Source of the DNA: Streptomyces sp. NBC_01231
Lineage (GTDB): Bacteria > Actinomycetota > Actinomycetes > Streptomycetales > Streptomycetaceae
Assembly (NCBI GenBank): GCA_035999765.1
Contig: CP108521.1
Location: 9,486,001 to 9,550,000 of the forward strand
Direction of reading: 5' to 3'
Length of the DNA: 64,000 nt
Positions 1 to 8,673 of this stretch are shown piece by piece (position 1 is the stretch's first letter; each line of letters starts with the position of its first letter). Position numbers and translations under genes: made by a program. The notes beneath the pieces are model-generated. The model made no database searches. It saw nothing but the letters and a program-made list of their open reading frames with translations, and had not been told where the DNA came from.

Positions 1-1723
1 CGGCGAGCGGGACCGCCGTGCCGACGGTCGCCTGCCCCTGCGCGGTGCGCGGGAGTCCGACCCCGGCGGCCTTCCAGGAGGCCTGGGTCAGCCCGGCCGC
101 GTCGTACGATCCCGGCCCGGCCGCGCCCCACACGCACGGCCGGCCGATCTGGGCGCGGGCGAAGGCGACCACCTTGGCGGCCTTGAGGTCGTACCCCGCG
201 TCCCTCGCCTGGCCGGCCGGAACGGGCGCGACGGGGGCGGGCGCGGGGATCGGGTCGACGGGTGCTGTGGTGGCGTACGCGGGGGCCGGGGTGACGGGGA
301 GACCGGGCGGGAAGCCCTGGTCGGTCGGCAGGCCGGCGGGGTACGCGGGAGCGGGGGTGGCGTTGCCCGGGGTGAAGGTGGCCGCGGCGGGCGGGTTGGT
401 GAAGTACGCGGGGGCCTGGGTGTGGGGCAGGCCGGGCGTCGGGGTTACGGGCACGCCATGTGACGGCGTGAACGCGGGGTCGACCGTGAGACCGGGGGCG
501 AGTGTGGTGGCCGGTGCGGTCATCGCGTTCGTGGCGTATGCGGAGCCCGGGGCGGCGGCCGCATCGGGTGTGGGTGCGAAGGCGGGGCCGACCGGGCCGG
601 GGGCGGGCATGGGGGCCGGGTCGGTCGGCAGGTTCGTACCGTACGCGGGGGCCTGGACGGTGGGCAGGCCGGACGTGGTCGTGAAGGCCGGGTGGTCGAT
701 CGGGAGGCCCGGGGTGAGCGCGGGGGCCGGGCCGGCGGTCAGGGAGTTGATGAACGTGGGGTCGGCAGTGACCGGCAGCTCCGCGGACGGCGCGTAGCTC
801 GGGGTGACCGGCAGGTCCGCGGACGGCGCGTAGCTCGGGGTGGCCGGCAGATCCGGGGTGAGGTCGGTCTGCGGGAGGAACTGCCACTGGGTGCCGGTCT
901 GCGTGAAGTCCGGTTCCGCGGGAGCGGGCCAGGTGGCCTCGGCCGGCCGGGACTCGATCGCCGCGAGCGGCGTGCTGAGCTGCGCGGAGCGGTGGGCGGC
1001 CAGCAACTCGCCGGCCCGGGCGAGCTTTTGCTGGTTGCGCTGCTTGGTGGCCCGCAACGGCGACGATCCGGAGTCGGCGGCGGGCACGGCAGGCGCGGTG
1101 GACGCGGCGGACAGCGCCCTGGGGGCATCCTGCGAGGGCTCCGCGGCACTCGGCAGCGCCGGAACGGATCGGGCGGTCAACTCGGGGGCGGACCCGGCGG
1201 TCAACTCCGGGACGGCCCGGTCTGCCGTCCTCGGCCCTTCGAGGGCCTTGGCCGGCCGCTCGGCCGGGCGTGACGGCCGGGTCTCGGGCGGACGGGTCGG
1301 ACGGGCAGGCGTCCGGCCGGACGGCAGGACGGCAGGGGTGGTCGGGCCCAGCTTGGTGCGGGCCACGTCGAACCACTGCCGGGCGACATCGGTGAGCGCG
1401 GGAGCGGCGGCTTCACGGGCGTTGCCGGTGGCCGGACCGGCGCCGCGACGTTCGGCGCTCGCGGGCGCCTCGCCCCGCTGACGCGGGATCGCCGCCGCGC
1501 GCGTGGCGTTGTAGTTCCCCGTGTCGCTCTCGGCGCGGTCGTAGAGGCTGTTGACCCGCTGCTGGACCTCGTCGCGGCTCGGGGCGTCGTCTCCCGTGGC
1601 GGCCGCCGCGCCCGCGGTCTGCGAGAGCAGGGCCACTGAGGTGAGGGCCGCCGTCGCCAGCGCGGAGTTGCGCATACCCGGGAGACCGTTTCCTCCGGGG
1701 CGCGAGGTTCGTTCCGGCGCCAT
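1..1723 (-). CDS. NlpC/P60-like secreted protein, inactive-looking, 3' end cut by the window
   Basis: About 574 codons are visible, reading leftwards off the window edge. The ATG at 1723 follows an AAGGAG site. The N-terminus is an export signal with an Ala-rich core. A long Ala/Pro-rich low-complexity region follows, with repeated segments such as PVTPSYAPSA and QAPAYGTN; a 36-bp unit is nearly duplicated around 780-850. The last visible part is a recognisable NlpC/P60 domain (IGRPCVWGAAGPGSYDAAG, then LTQASWKAAG and LPRTAQGQA). In active family members the catalytic cysteine lies in a D-C-S-G motif; here codons at about 92-103 read D-A-A-G, so the nucleophile is Ala. The family cleaves peptidoglycan stem peptides outside the cell. 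This protein is probably a non-catalytic wall binder, or works with another residue. The His and third catalytic residue lie outside the window. Confidence 0.8.
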   Translation of the reverse strand, partial: MAPERTSRPGGNGLPGMRNSALATAALTSVALLSQTAGAAAATGDDAPSRDEVQQRVNSLYDRAESDTGNYNATRAAAIPRQRGEAPASAERRGAGPATGNAREAAAPALTDVARQWFDVARTKLGPTTPAVLPSGRTPARPTRPPETRPSRPAERPAKALEGPRTADRAVPELTAGSAPELTARSVPALPSAAEPSQDAPRALSAASTAPAVPAADSGSSPLRATKQRNQQKLARAGELLAAHRSAQLSTPLAAIESRPAEATWPAPAEPDFTQTGTQWQFLPQTDLTPDLPATPSYAPSADLPVTPSYAPSAELPVTADPTFINSLTAGPAPALTPGLPIDHPAFTTTSGLPTVQAPAYGTNLPTDPAPMPAPGPVGPAFAPTPDAAAAPGSAYATNAMTAPATTLAPGLTVDPAFTPSHGVPVTPTPGLPHTQAPAYFTNPPAAATFTPGNATPAPAYPAGLPTDQGFPPGLPVTPAPAYATTAPVDPIPAPAPVAPVPAGQARDAGYDLKAAKVVAFARAQIGRPCVWGAAGPGSYDAAGLTQASWKAAGVGLPRTAQGQATVGTAVPLA

Positions 1724-1750
1724 GGGGGCCGTACTCCTTCCGTGCTCGGG

Positions 1751-1811
1751 CACGCGACTCGGCGGGTTCGCCGGAGGGAGTCGTGTGGCCCATGAGCCAA
1801 CTTAGCCAACT
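1751..1811 (-). promoter_or_regulatory. leader hairpin and short direct repeat upstream of the NlpC/P60-like gene
   Basis: A stem pairing 1755-1764 (CGACTC plus GGCG) with 1769-1772 and 1778-1783 (CGCC, GAGTCG) lies just upstream of the ribosome binding site. Further upstream the octamer AGCCAACT (plus strand) occurs at 1795-1802 and again at 1804-1811, period 9. The function is unknown; transcription attenuation or an activator site are both possible. Confidence 0.3.
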
Positions 1812-1900
1812 TGTGTGACTAGTGTGAAGATTGAGGAGCCAAATGTCCGATACGTAGCTGTGACCTTCGTCCCTCTGTGCTTGCAGGGGGCATGAATGCG

Positions 1901-2959
1901 TCATCTCCTACGTGCTCGTTGTCGCCACGCCTCGTAGTGATCGAGCACAGTCTCCTCGATCGGGCGGTAGTTGAGGCCCAGTTCGTGCACGCTTCTGCTG
2001 TTGTCCACCCGGAACCGGATGCCGAGGTGCTTGCGGATGTAGTCCTGGGTGAGCCCGAACGCCGGGCCCAGAACCCGCACCGGCCAGTGCGGCAGGGCGG
2101 TTCGGGGGAGGCACGGATCGCGGGGATACCGGGTCCGGATGATCCGTGCCATCTCGTGGAAGGACGTCATCGTCGGCGCCGCGACGATGTAGCGGCCCTT
2201 CGCGTCGGCGTGCTCCGCCGCGGCGATGTGCGCGTCGGCCACGTCCCGTACGTCCGCCGTCGTGAAGCTGAAGTCCGGGGCACCGTAGAAGAAGTAGCCC
2301 TTGAACAACTCCTCCAGCAGGAACAGGCTGCCGGACTCCGAGGCGGGGGTGAGTGAAGGGCCCAGGATCAGGCCGGGGTTGACGGACACCATGCGCCAGC
2401 GGTCCTGGGCCGCCTCCGCCTTCCACGCGGCCTGTTCCGCGACCGTCTTCGCGTAGTGGTAGGGGTTGTTCTCCACCGTGCTGGTGGTGTTGACGTACTT
2501 CTCCGACAGCACCTGGTCGTCCATCTCCAGGACGTCGGCGTAGTCGCCGAAGATCGCGCCGACGGTGGAGGTGAACACCAGCCGTTCGACCGTCGGCGTC
2601 CGCTCCACGCTCGCCAGGACGTTGCGGGTGCCGAGCAGTGCGGGATCGACCATGTCCCGGCGGCCGTCCTTGATCTTCTCCGGCATGAAGAACGGCGACG
2701 CCACGTGGAAGACCACCCGGCAGCCGGTCATCGCCTCGTCGAAGGATCCCTCCCGCAGCAGATCCGCCTCGAACAGGGTCAGCCGGTCGGGAAACGCCCG
2801 CTGCATCTGCCGCAGCGGGCGCGCCTTCGCCGTGTGCGTGACGCTGCGTACGGTGGCGTGGACGCGGTGGCCCCGCTCCAGCAGCCGTCGCACCAGATGG
2901 CTGCCGACGAATCCGCTGCCGCCGGTCACCAGCACGGCCGTTTCCCCGACTTCGCCCAC
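1901..2959 (-). CDS. extended SDR (NAD-dependent epimerase/dehydratase family)
   Basis: A 352-residue protein, the usual length for extended short-chain dehydrogenases/reductases. The Rossmann glycine motif GGSGFVGSHL is near residue 14. The catalytic Tyr-x-x-x-Lys is YHYAK at about residues 166-170, with a TSTVG serine strand before it. The spacing and the sequence resemble dihydroflavonol-4-reductase/cinnamoyl-CoA-reductase-like members, so a ketone or aldehyde reductase on a small organic substrate is more likely than a nucleotide-sugar epimerase. It is probably cytoplasmic and NADP(H)-dependent. It stands alone: the next gene on the same strand is 120 bp upstream and unrelated. Confidence 0.85.
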   Translation of the reverse strand: MGEVGETAVLVTGGSGFVGSHLVRRLLERGHRVHATVRSVTHTAKARPLRQMQRAFPDRLTLFEADLLREGSFDEAMTGCRVVFHVASPFFMPEKIKDGRRDMVDPALLGTRNVLASVERTPTVERLVFTSTVGAIFGDYADVLEMDDQVLSEKYVNTTSTVENNPYHYAKTVAEQAAWKAEAAQDRWRMVSVNPGLILGPSLTPASESGSLFLLEELFKGYFFYGAPDFSFTTADVRDVADAHIAAAEHADAKGRYIVAAPTMTSFHEMARIIRTRYPRDPCLPRTALPHWPVRVLGPAFGLTQDYIRKHLGIRFRVDNSRSVHELGLNYRPIEETVLDHYEAWRQRARRR

Positions 2960-3081
2960 GCGTGCGCTCCTCAGTCCCGGTCACCGCTCCGTCCGAGGGC
3001 GCGACGAGCCGCGCCCTCGGACAGGGTCGGGCATGTACCTGCCGAAAGGGAATGGGCAGGGCACTCCGAGCGGGACGGGGA

Positions 3082-3363
3082 CTACGCCTCCACGAATCCC
3101 TCAGTCCACTCGTCCTCGTCGAGGACGGACTCCTGGATGGAGAAGCAGTCGGGTTCGTCGGCGAACCCGGGGAACTGCCGGGCCCGCTCAATGCGCCCGC
3201 GCGCGGCCTCGCGGCTCGAATAGGTGCCGAGGTGTTTGACGTCGTCACCGGCCTCCTCGTCGGACCAGAAGTCGTCAGGCTCGGTGAAGTGCCTGATCTC
3301 GCCGTCCTCCTCGGCGCGGTGGTGCACATGCCACAGCAGGTAGACCGTGGTGGTTCCAGCCAT
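3082..3363 (-). CDS. small DUF7336-like protein
   Basis: A 93-residue acidic protein. The order of features (VYLLWHVHH at the start, then HLGTYSSREAA, PGFADEPDCF and a closing DEDEWTEGF) matches my memory of DUF7336: a strand, a ruler helix and a final strand. The biochemical role is unknown. I start at the ATG at 3363, because the upstream GTG at 3372 sits almost on top of the only purine-rich stretch (GAGAGG). No operon partner is evident: 120 bp separate it from the SDR gene and about 100 bp from the transferase gene upstream. Confidence 0.7.
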   Translation of the reverse strand: MAGTTTVYLLWHVHHRAEEDGEIRHFTEPDDFWSDEEAGDDVKHLGTYSSREAARGRIERARQFPGFADEPDCFSIQESVLDEDEWTEGFVEA

Positions 3364-3464
3364 CGTTTTCACGCCTCTCGTTCTGTCGTCACGTGCGGGC
3401 CACCCAGGTCGGAGGTGAGCTGCGGCGCCGACTTACCGCAGGTGAACGGGGTTTCGTGCGTCGG

Positions 3465-5348
3465 TCATTCGTGGACCTGGTTCCCGGTGCTCCGTCGGGC
3501 CGGCTCGGGGCGGTGGATGCCGCGTGGGCGGTAGCCGAGCTCGTCGGAGCGGCCCAGCAGGTCGGCGAGGAGCCAGATGATCGCCAGCCACATCTCGGTT
3601 CCCTGGAGGCCGGGTTCAGGGCCGGGGCCCGAGGTGCCGGGACCGAAGCCGAAGCCCCGGCCGTCCTGCCGGCGGGGGAGGGCGGCCCTCAGCTGCCGTT
3701 CGGCCCACGCGCGGATCTCAGCCGTACGGTAACCGTGGCCGCCGTCCGCCCCGAGCCGGCGGGTGCACAGCCACAGGGGGTGGGCCACGTCCAGGACGTT
3801 GCATGCGTTCTCCCGGCCCGCGCCGAAGTACCGCGTGTCGCGGGCGTGGTCCAGAACCGCGTCCACGACCCGGTCCGGGTGCGGCACCGGCAGGCCGAAC
3901 TGGGCGAACGAGCCGCGCGTCAGCCGGTAGTAGCCGTTGACCACCTGCAACCGGCCCGCCTCGGGCGAGGGGACGCCCCACATCCCGGTCCACGGATCCG
4001 CACGGGCGAGCAGCCACCCGAACAGCGCCTCCACCGCGCCCGGAACCATACCCCCGTCCTCGGAACGCCGCAGGTTCCAGTGGGCGGCCGTGGCCCAGGC
4101 GTCGACCCAGGCACCGGCGCCCCATGCCTCGTCACGCCAGGGCAACCCGGCCAGTCGGGCGACGAGGTGACCGGCCGTCATCTCCCTTGCTCCGCGCACC
4201 GGATGCGGCAGGGAGGAGCCCAGCAGGTCGAGGGCGTAGCCGACGCAGAGGACGTGGTACAGCGCCGCGCCCGCACGGGGGAAGCCGTCCTCCGGCAGGC
4301 TCTCGCCGAACTCCGGCACCAGTCCGGTGCGCGGATCCTGGAGCGCGGCCAGGCGGGCCGTGTGCTCGGCGGCCGTCAGCTGCTCGGGCGCCGATCCCAG
4401 GAGCAGGTCGGCGATCTCCACGGCGTCGCAGTGGGCCCGCACGGTGGGCGCGGCGCCGGGACGGTCGACATAGCGGTCACCGTCCCAGCAGCGGGCGAGG
4501 AGGACGGGGGCCTGGGCGCGGACGGTGTCGGCGAAACGGGTCAGCTCGGTGCCGGTTGCGGGACGGGGGGAGGGAATGGGGGCCTCGATGCTGGTCTGGC
4601 GGGTGAGGAGGCCCGACTCCTTACCGGCCGTGTGAGTGGCGGGGTCGCTCGCTTCCGTGTCGGGCGGGTGAGTGGCGGGGTCGCTCGCTTCCGTGCCGGC
4701 CATGTGACCGGTGATGCCGCTCGACTCCGTACCGTCGGCACGGCTCGATCCGTCGTCCCGTCGATCGCGGCTCGCCCCGACGTCCCGCCGGTCGCGGATG
4801 TGCCGCGCCGGGTTCCCGGCGGCCACCGTCCAGGCCGGCAGGTCCCTGGTCACCACCGCCCCGGCACCGACCACACAGTGGTCGCCGATGGTCACCCCGT
4901 CCACCACGACCACGTGCGAGCCGATCCACACGTCGTCCCCGATCCTGATTCCCCGGCTGGTGAGAGGCTGTTGGAAGACCGGGCGGTCGGGAGCCATGGA
5001 GTGGTTGAATCCGAGGAGTGAGGTGTGCGCCCCGATCCGGACCCCGCTGCCCAGCTCCACGGCGCCGCGCACGGTCGTGAACGGGTTCAGCGTGCAGTCC
5101 TGGCCGGCGGTCAACTCCCCGGTCACATAGGCGTGGGCGGCGATGTACGAGCCGTCCCCGAGCCGCAGGCGGTCCGGGAACACCGCCGCCGACTCCGCGA
5201 CGTAGCACCGCTCGCCGATCTCGCTGTCCCCGCCGATCGACTGTTGCCGCTTTCGCTGGGCCAGACGCTGGCCTTCGCTCGCCTCCTCGGCGAACAGCCA
5301 GGGACAGTGGTCGAAGTGCCGCACGGACGGTTCGGGTCGCTGATCCAT
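3465..5348 (-). CDS. fusion: hexapeptide-repeat acyltransferase plus alpha/alpha-barrel-like domain
   Basis: Residues about 40-190 form a left-handed beta-helix of hexapeptide repeats (IGGDSEIGERC, LGSGVRIGAHTSLLGFNHS, IRIGDDVWIGSHVVV, VTIGDHCVVGAGAVVT), ending in AGNPARHI as in maltose/galactoside O-acetyltransferases. After a low-complexity linker (about residues 195-250, with TEASDPATH twice) comes about 370 residues rich in Trp, Gly and helix breaks (WGAGAWVDAWATAAHWN, GLVPEFGESL), resembling an alpha/alpha toroid of the glycosidase or terpenoid-cyclase type. The acetyl-donor domain would act on a sugar; the second domain may bind or cleave the same glycan. No signal peptide is visible. 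I start at the ATG at 5348, although there is no clear Shine-Dalgarno; an upstream in-frame start at 5414 cannot be excluded. Confidence 0.7.
   Translation of the reverse strand: MDQRPEPSVRHFDHCPWLFAEEASEGQRLAQRKRQQSIGGDSEIGERCYVAESAAVFPDRLRLGDGSYIAAHAYVTGELTAGQDCTLNPFTTVRGAVELGSGVRIGAHTSLLGFNHSMAPDRPVFQQPLTSRGIRIGDDVWIGSHVVVVDGVTIGDHCVVGAGAVVTRDLPAWTVAAGNPARHIRDRRDVGASRDRRDDGSSRADGTESSGITGHMAGTEASDPATHPPDTEASDPATHTAGKESGLLTRQTSIEAPIPSPRPATGTELTRFADTVRAQAPVLLARCWDGDRYVDRPGAAPTVRAHCDAVEIADLLLGSAPEQLTAAEHTARLAALQDPRTGLVPEFGESLPEDGFPRAGAALYHVLCVGYALDLLGSSLPHPVRGAREMTAGHLVARLAGLPWRDEAWGAGAWVDAWATAAHWNLRRSEDGGMVPGAVEALFGWLLARADPWTGMWGVPSPEAGRLQVVNGYYRLTRGSFAQFGLPVPHPDRVVDAVLDHARDTRYFGAGRENACNVLDVAHPLWLCTRRLGADGGHGYRTAEIRAWAERQLRAALPRRQDGRGFGFGPGTSGPGPEPGLQGTEMWLAIIWLLADLLGRSDELGYRPRGIHRPEPARRSTGNQVHE
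4632..4695. repeat. 36-bp in-frame tandem duplication in the linker
   Basis: The 28 bp at 4632-4659 recur exactly at 4668-4695, period 36 bp (12 codons). The duplication lies in the interdomain linker of the acyltransferase fusion and keeps the reading frame. Confidence 0.85.
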
Positions 5349-5529
5349 GCACCGCACGTTAGTGACCTGGGCCGACGCCCGGCGGCACGGACCGAGATCG
5401 CGGGCCGCGGGCACGGCTGCGGGACCGGCCGGCGCGGATCACCGGCGCTCCGCGGTCAGCCGCCCGGGCGGCGGGAGTTCGTCCCACGGCGGGAGTCCCG
5501 GTGGCCTGGGCTTTGGCTAATCTGCACGG

Positions 5530-8500
5530 ATGACCACCGACCTGACCCTGCTGCCGCGTGTCGCCTGTCGCGGACAGGAGGTCACCGCGCCCCGGCTCCG
5601 CGGCCTCCTCGCCCTGCTCGCGGGCGACCTGCGCACCGGCTGCAGCACCGAGCGGCTGGTGGCAGGGCTGTGGCCGGAGGAGTTGCCGGAGCGGCCGGGA
5701 AAGGCGTTGCAGGTCCTCGTGTCCAGGGCGCGGGCGCAGCTGGGCGCCGACGTCATCGCCAGCACGCCGACCGGATACCGCCTAGCCCTCGCCGAGGACC
5801 AGGTCGACAGCTCCGCCCTGCTGCTGCACGCCGCCGCGAGCACGGACCGGGCCCGGTCCGGGGACCACGCGGGATCGCTGGCGGCGGCCGAGGCCGGGCT
5901 CGCGCTGTGGGAGGGCACACCTGACGGGGCCGGCGACACCGACGACCCGGTGGCCGCGTTGCGCGCCGAGCGTGCCCCCGTGCACGGCACGCTCGTCCGC
6001 GCGCGGGCGCTCGCGCTCGCCCGGCTGGGGCGGCACGCGGAGGCGGCCGGGCCGCTGGCCGCGCTCACCTCGGAGCATCCCCGAGACGAGGAGGTGCTCG
6101 CCGAAGTGCTGCGCGGCGAAGCGGCGACGGCAGGCCCCTCCGCCGCACTGACGCGGTACGAGGCGTACCGCCGTGAGCTGCGCGAGACGCTCGGTACGGA
6201 TCCGGGCGCCGGGCTCAAGGCCGTACAGCGGGAGCTGCTGTGCGGTGAGGCGCCCGCGGTCAGACACGGCGTGCCGCACGAGCCGAACCCGCTCCTCGGC
6301 CGGGACGAGGACATCGCGGCGGTGGAGCGACTGCTCGGCGCCTCCCGCGCCGTCACCGTCGTCGGCCCCGGTGGCCTGGGCAAGACCCGGCTCGCGCACG
6401 CCGTCAGCCGCCGGGCCGAGCAGAGCGTGGTGTATTTCGTGCCGCTCGCCGGCGTCACCGCGGACAAGGACGTGGCCGTGGAGGTGGCCTCCGCGCTCGG
6501 CGCGGGCGAGGGTCGGCACGGCGCCGCGAGCGGCCCCGCCGCGGCCGACCCGGTGTCCGGCATCCTCGGCGTGCTCGGCTCCGGGCCCGCCCTGCTGGTC
6601 ATTGACAACTGCGAGCAGGTCATCCGGGGCGCCGCCGACCTCGTGCAGTCGCTGGTCTCGTCCTCGAAGGACCTGCGGGTTCTCGCCACCAGCAGGGGGC
6701 CGCTGGGCCTCACGTCGGAGGCGGTGTACGCGCTGCCGGAGCTCGGTCTCGGCACCTCGGTCGAGCTGTTCACGCAGCGGGCCCGGGCCGCCCGGCCCGG
6801 CGTGGAGCTGCCGCCGGACGCGGTGGCCGAGCTGTGCCGCCACCTCGACGGGCTGCCGCTCGCCATGGAGTTGGCCGCGGCGCGGGTGCGCGCGCTGTCG
6901 GTGCCGGAGATCGCCCGCCGCCTCGGCGACCGGTTCGCGCTGCTGCGCGGCGGGGCGCGGGACGCACCGGAGCGCCACCGCACGCTGCACGCGGTCGTGG
7001 AGTGGAGCTGGAACCTGCTCACGCAGGACGCCAGGGCGGCGCTGCGCACGCTGTCCGTCTTCCCCGGCGGCTTCTCCGGCGAGGCGGCGGAGCAGGTCCT
7101 CGGCGAGGACGCGTTGCTTCTGCTGGAGCAGTTGGCCGATCAGTCGCTGCTCACCGTCGCCGACACCCCGGCCGGCGTGCGGTTCCGGATGCTGGAGACC
7201 GTACGGGAGTTCAGCGCGGCCCGGCGTGCGGAGGCGGGCGAGGACGAGGAGGCCGTCGGCCGGTTCCTCGCCTGGGCGCGGGCCTTCGGGGTCGCGCACC
7301 ACGACTGGCTCCTCGGTTCGCAGCCGGGGACCGTCTGGGAGCGGATCAGGGCCGAGCAGGACAACCTGGTGTCGGCCCTGCGGTACGCCCTGGCCCGCAC
7401 GGACGGCCCCACCACGGCCGCCCTCACCGCCGTCCTCGCCGCCCTGTGGTCCACGGGCTCCAACTACCCCCGCCTCACCGCCCTCGCCGCGGACACCGGT
7501 CCGCCGCTGTCGCACTACTACCCCGACCCCGAATACGTCGAAGTCGCCCGTGCCGCCGCCGTGTTGTGCACAGCGAGCCTGTTCATGGGCTTCGGCCCGC
7601 ACGCCGTACGCCAGCTTGTCACCCTCCGGCGGCTGCCCCCGGCCCCGCCGGACACGCTGCTGCGCGCCATCGCGATCGTGCTGAGTGCGGTCCCTGAGAT
7701 GCTGCCTCCCGACTACGACGTGCTGCGGGGGCTCTGCGAGAGCGAGCAGCCGCTGCTCGCCGGCGTCGCCGAGGGCGTCGCCACCTACGTCTGGGAGTAC
7801 GAGCAGGACATCGACCGCGCGCTCGCCTCGGCTCGCGGGATCATCGCCGCACTGGCGCCGGTCGACACCCCGTTCCTGCAGGTCATGGGCCACGCCCGGC
7901 TGAGCGAGCTGTACATGCAGACGGAACAGGGCGAGGCCGCGTACAGGCACCTCAAGGCCGCGCTGGAGGAGCTGCCGCGGCTCGGCGACGAGCACGACAG
8001 CATCGGCATCCGCTGGGGCCTGGTCCTCGCCTGCCTACAGCGTGGCGACCCCGACGAGGCCGAGTACTGGCTGCGGCAGGCGGAGGGCGACAACAGACCA
8101 CAGAAGGACGACTTCTACAGCCCCGACTTCGGCGGGCGCGCCGAGATCGCGCTCGCCCGCGGGCTGACCGAGGTCGGGCTCGGCCTGTGGCGCGGCTCCC
8201 TGGAGCGGATGCCCGCGGTCGGTTCGCAGGGCGGCGACCCCTTCTTCGACCGGTGGGCGCTGCAGATCCAGGCGGCGGTGGTGACGGCACACGCGCACGC
8301 CGGCCGTCTCGAACTTGTCGCGGGGCCGGTCGACCGGCTGCGGCAGGCGCTGCGGACGCTGCTCTCCGCTCGGTCCGGCGCGCCCACGGAGCTCCCCCTG
8401 TTCGGGACGGTGCTGCACGCGCTGGGTATGGCGGGGCTGGCGTCCGGTGACGCCACCGCCGTACGGATGATCGCGCTGGCCGAACGGCTGCGGGTGCTGC

Positions 8501-8673
8501 GCGAGTTCCAGCCGACGATGTCGGCGGACCGCGCGCGGCAGGCGGTCGAGGCCGCCGGGGACGCTGCCAGGGCGGCGTACGCCGACGCGGTGTCGGAGTA
8601 CGCCGCCCTGGGACGGGACGAGCTGCGGGACGCGGCCCGCGCTGTCATGGCGGTTACTTCGGGTCGCGGTTGA
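5530..8673 (+). CDS. SARP-type transcriptional activator with NB-ARC ATPase and TPR region
   Basis: A 1047-residue regulator of the AfsR/DnrI class. Residues 1-90 form an OmpR-like winged helix (ERLVAGLWPEELPERPGKAL, then TPTGYRLAL). Residues 95-240 are the bacterial transcriptional activator (BTAD) helices. Residues 255-560 are an NB-ARC ATPase with Walker A GPGGLGKT at 279-286 and Walker B LLVIDN at 355-360. The rest is helical repeats of the TPR kind. Such proteins activate secondary-metabolite or export genes and bind direct heptamer repeats. The gene is convergent with a DrrAB-type exporter and overlaps its last 20 bp. A candidate binding site lies at the far end of that operon (10466-10494). 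The start is the ATG at 5530 with a TAATCT -10-like box about 12 nt before it, so the mRNA may be nearly leaderless. Confidence 0.9.
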   Translation: MTTDLTLLPRVACRGQEVTAPRLRGLLALLAGDLRTGCSTERLVAGLWPEELPERPGKALQVLVSRARAQLGADVIASTPTGYRLALAEDQVDSSALLLHAAASTDRARSGDHAGSLAAAEAGLALWEGTPDGAGDTDDPVAALRAERAPVHGTLVRARALALARLGRHAEAAGPLAALTSEHPRDEEVLAEVLRGEAATAGPSAALTRYEAYRRELRETLGTDPGAGLKAVQRELLCGEAPAVRHGVPHEPNPLLGRDEDIAAVERLLGASRAVTVVGPGGLGKTRLAHAVSRRAEQSVVYFVPLAGVTADKDVAVEVASALGAGEGRHGAASGPAAADPVSGILGVLGSGPALLVIDNCEQVIRGAADLVQSLVSSSKDLRVLATSRGPLGLTSEAVYALPELGLGTSVELFTQRARAARPGVELPPDAVAELCRHLDGLPLAMELAAARVRALSVPEIARRLGDRFALLRGGARDAPERHRTLHAVVEWSWNLLTQDARAALRTLSVFPGGFSGEAAEQVLGEDALLLLEQLADQSLLTVADTPAGVRFRMLETVREFSAARRAEAGEDEEAVGRFLAWARAFGVAHHDWLLGSQPGTVWERIRAEQDNLVSALRYALARTDGPTTAALTAVLAALWSTGSNYPRLTALAADTGPPLSHYYPDPEYVEVARAAAVLCTASLFMGFGPHAVRQLVTLRRLPPAPPDTLLRAIAIVLSAVPEMLPPDYDVLRGLCESEQPLLAGVAEGVATYVWEYEQDIDRALASARGIIAALAPVDTPFLQVMGHARLSELYMQTEQGEAAYRHLKAALEELPRLGDEHDSIGIRWGLVLACLQRGDPDEAEYWLRQAEGDNRPQKDDFYSPDFGGRAEIALARGLTEVGLGLWRGSLERMPAVGSQGGDPFFDRWALQIQAAVVTAHAHAGRLELVAGPVDRLRQALRTLLSARSGAPTELPLFGTVLHALGMAGLASGDATAVRMIALAERLRVLREFQPTMSADRARQAVEAAGDAARAAYADAVSEYAALGRDELRDAARAVMAVTSGRG

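Noticed and set aside
1724..1900. Cyclic di-AMP (ydaO-type) riboswitch upstream of the NlpC/P60 gene
   Set aside because: Such riboswitches often precede actinobacterial wall hydrolases, but only about 130 nt are available and I cannot find the conserved core; only a simple hairpin is visible.
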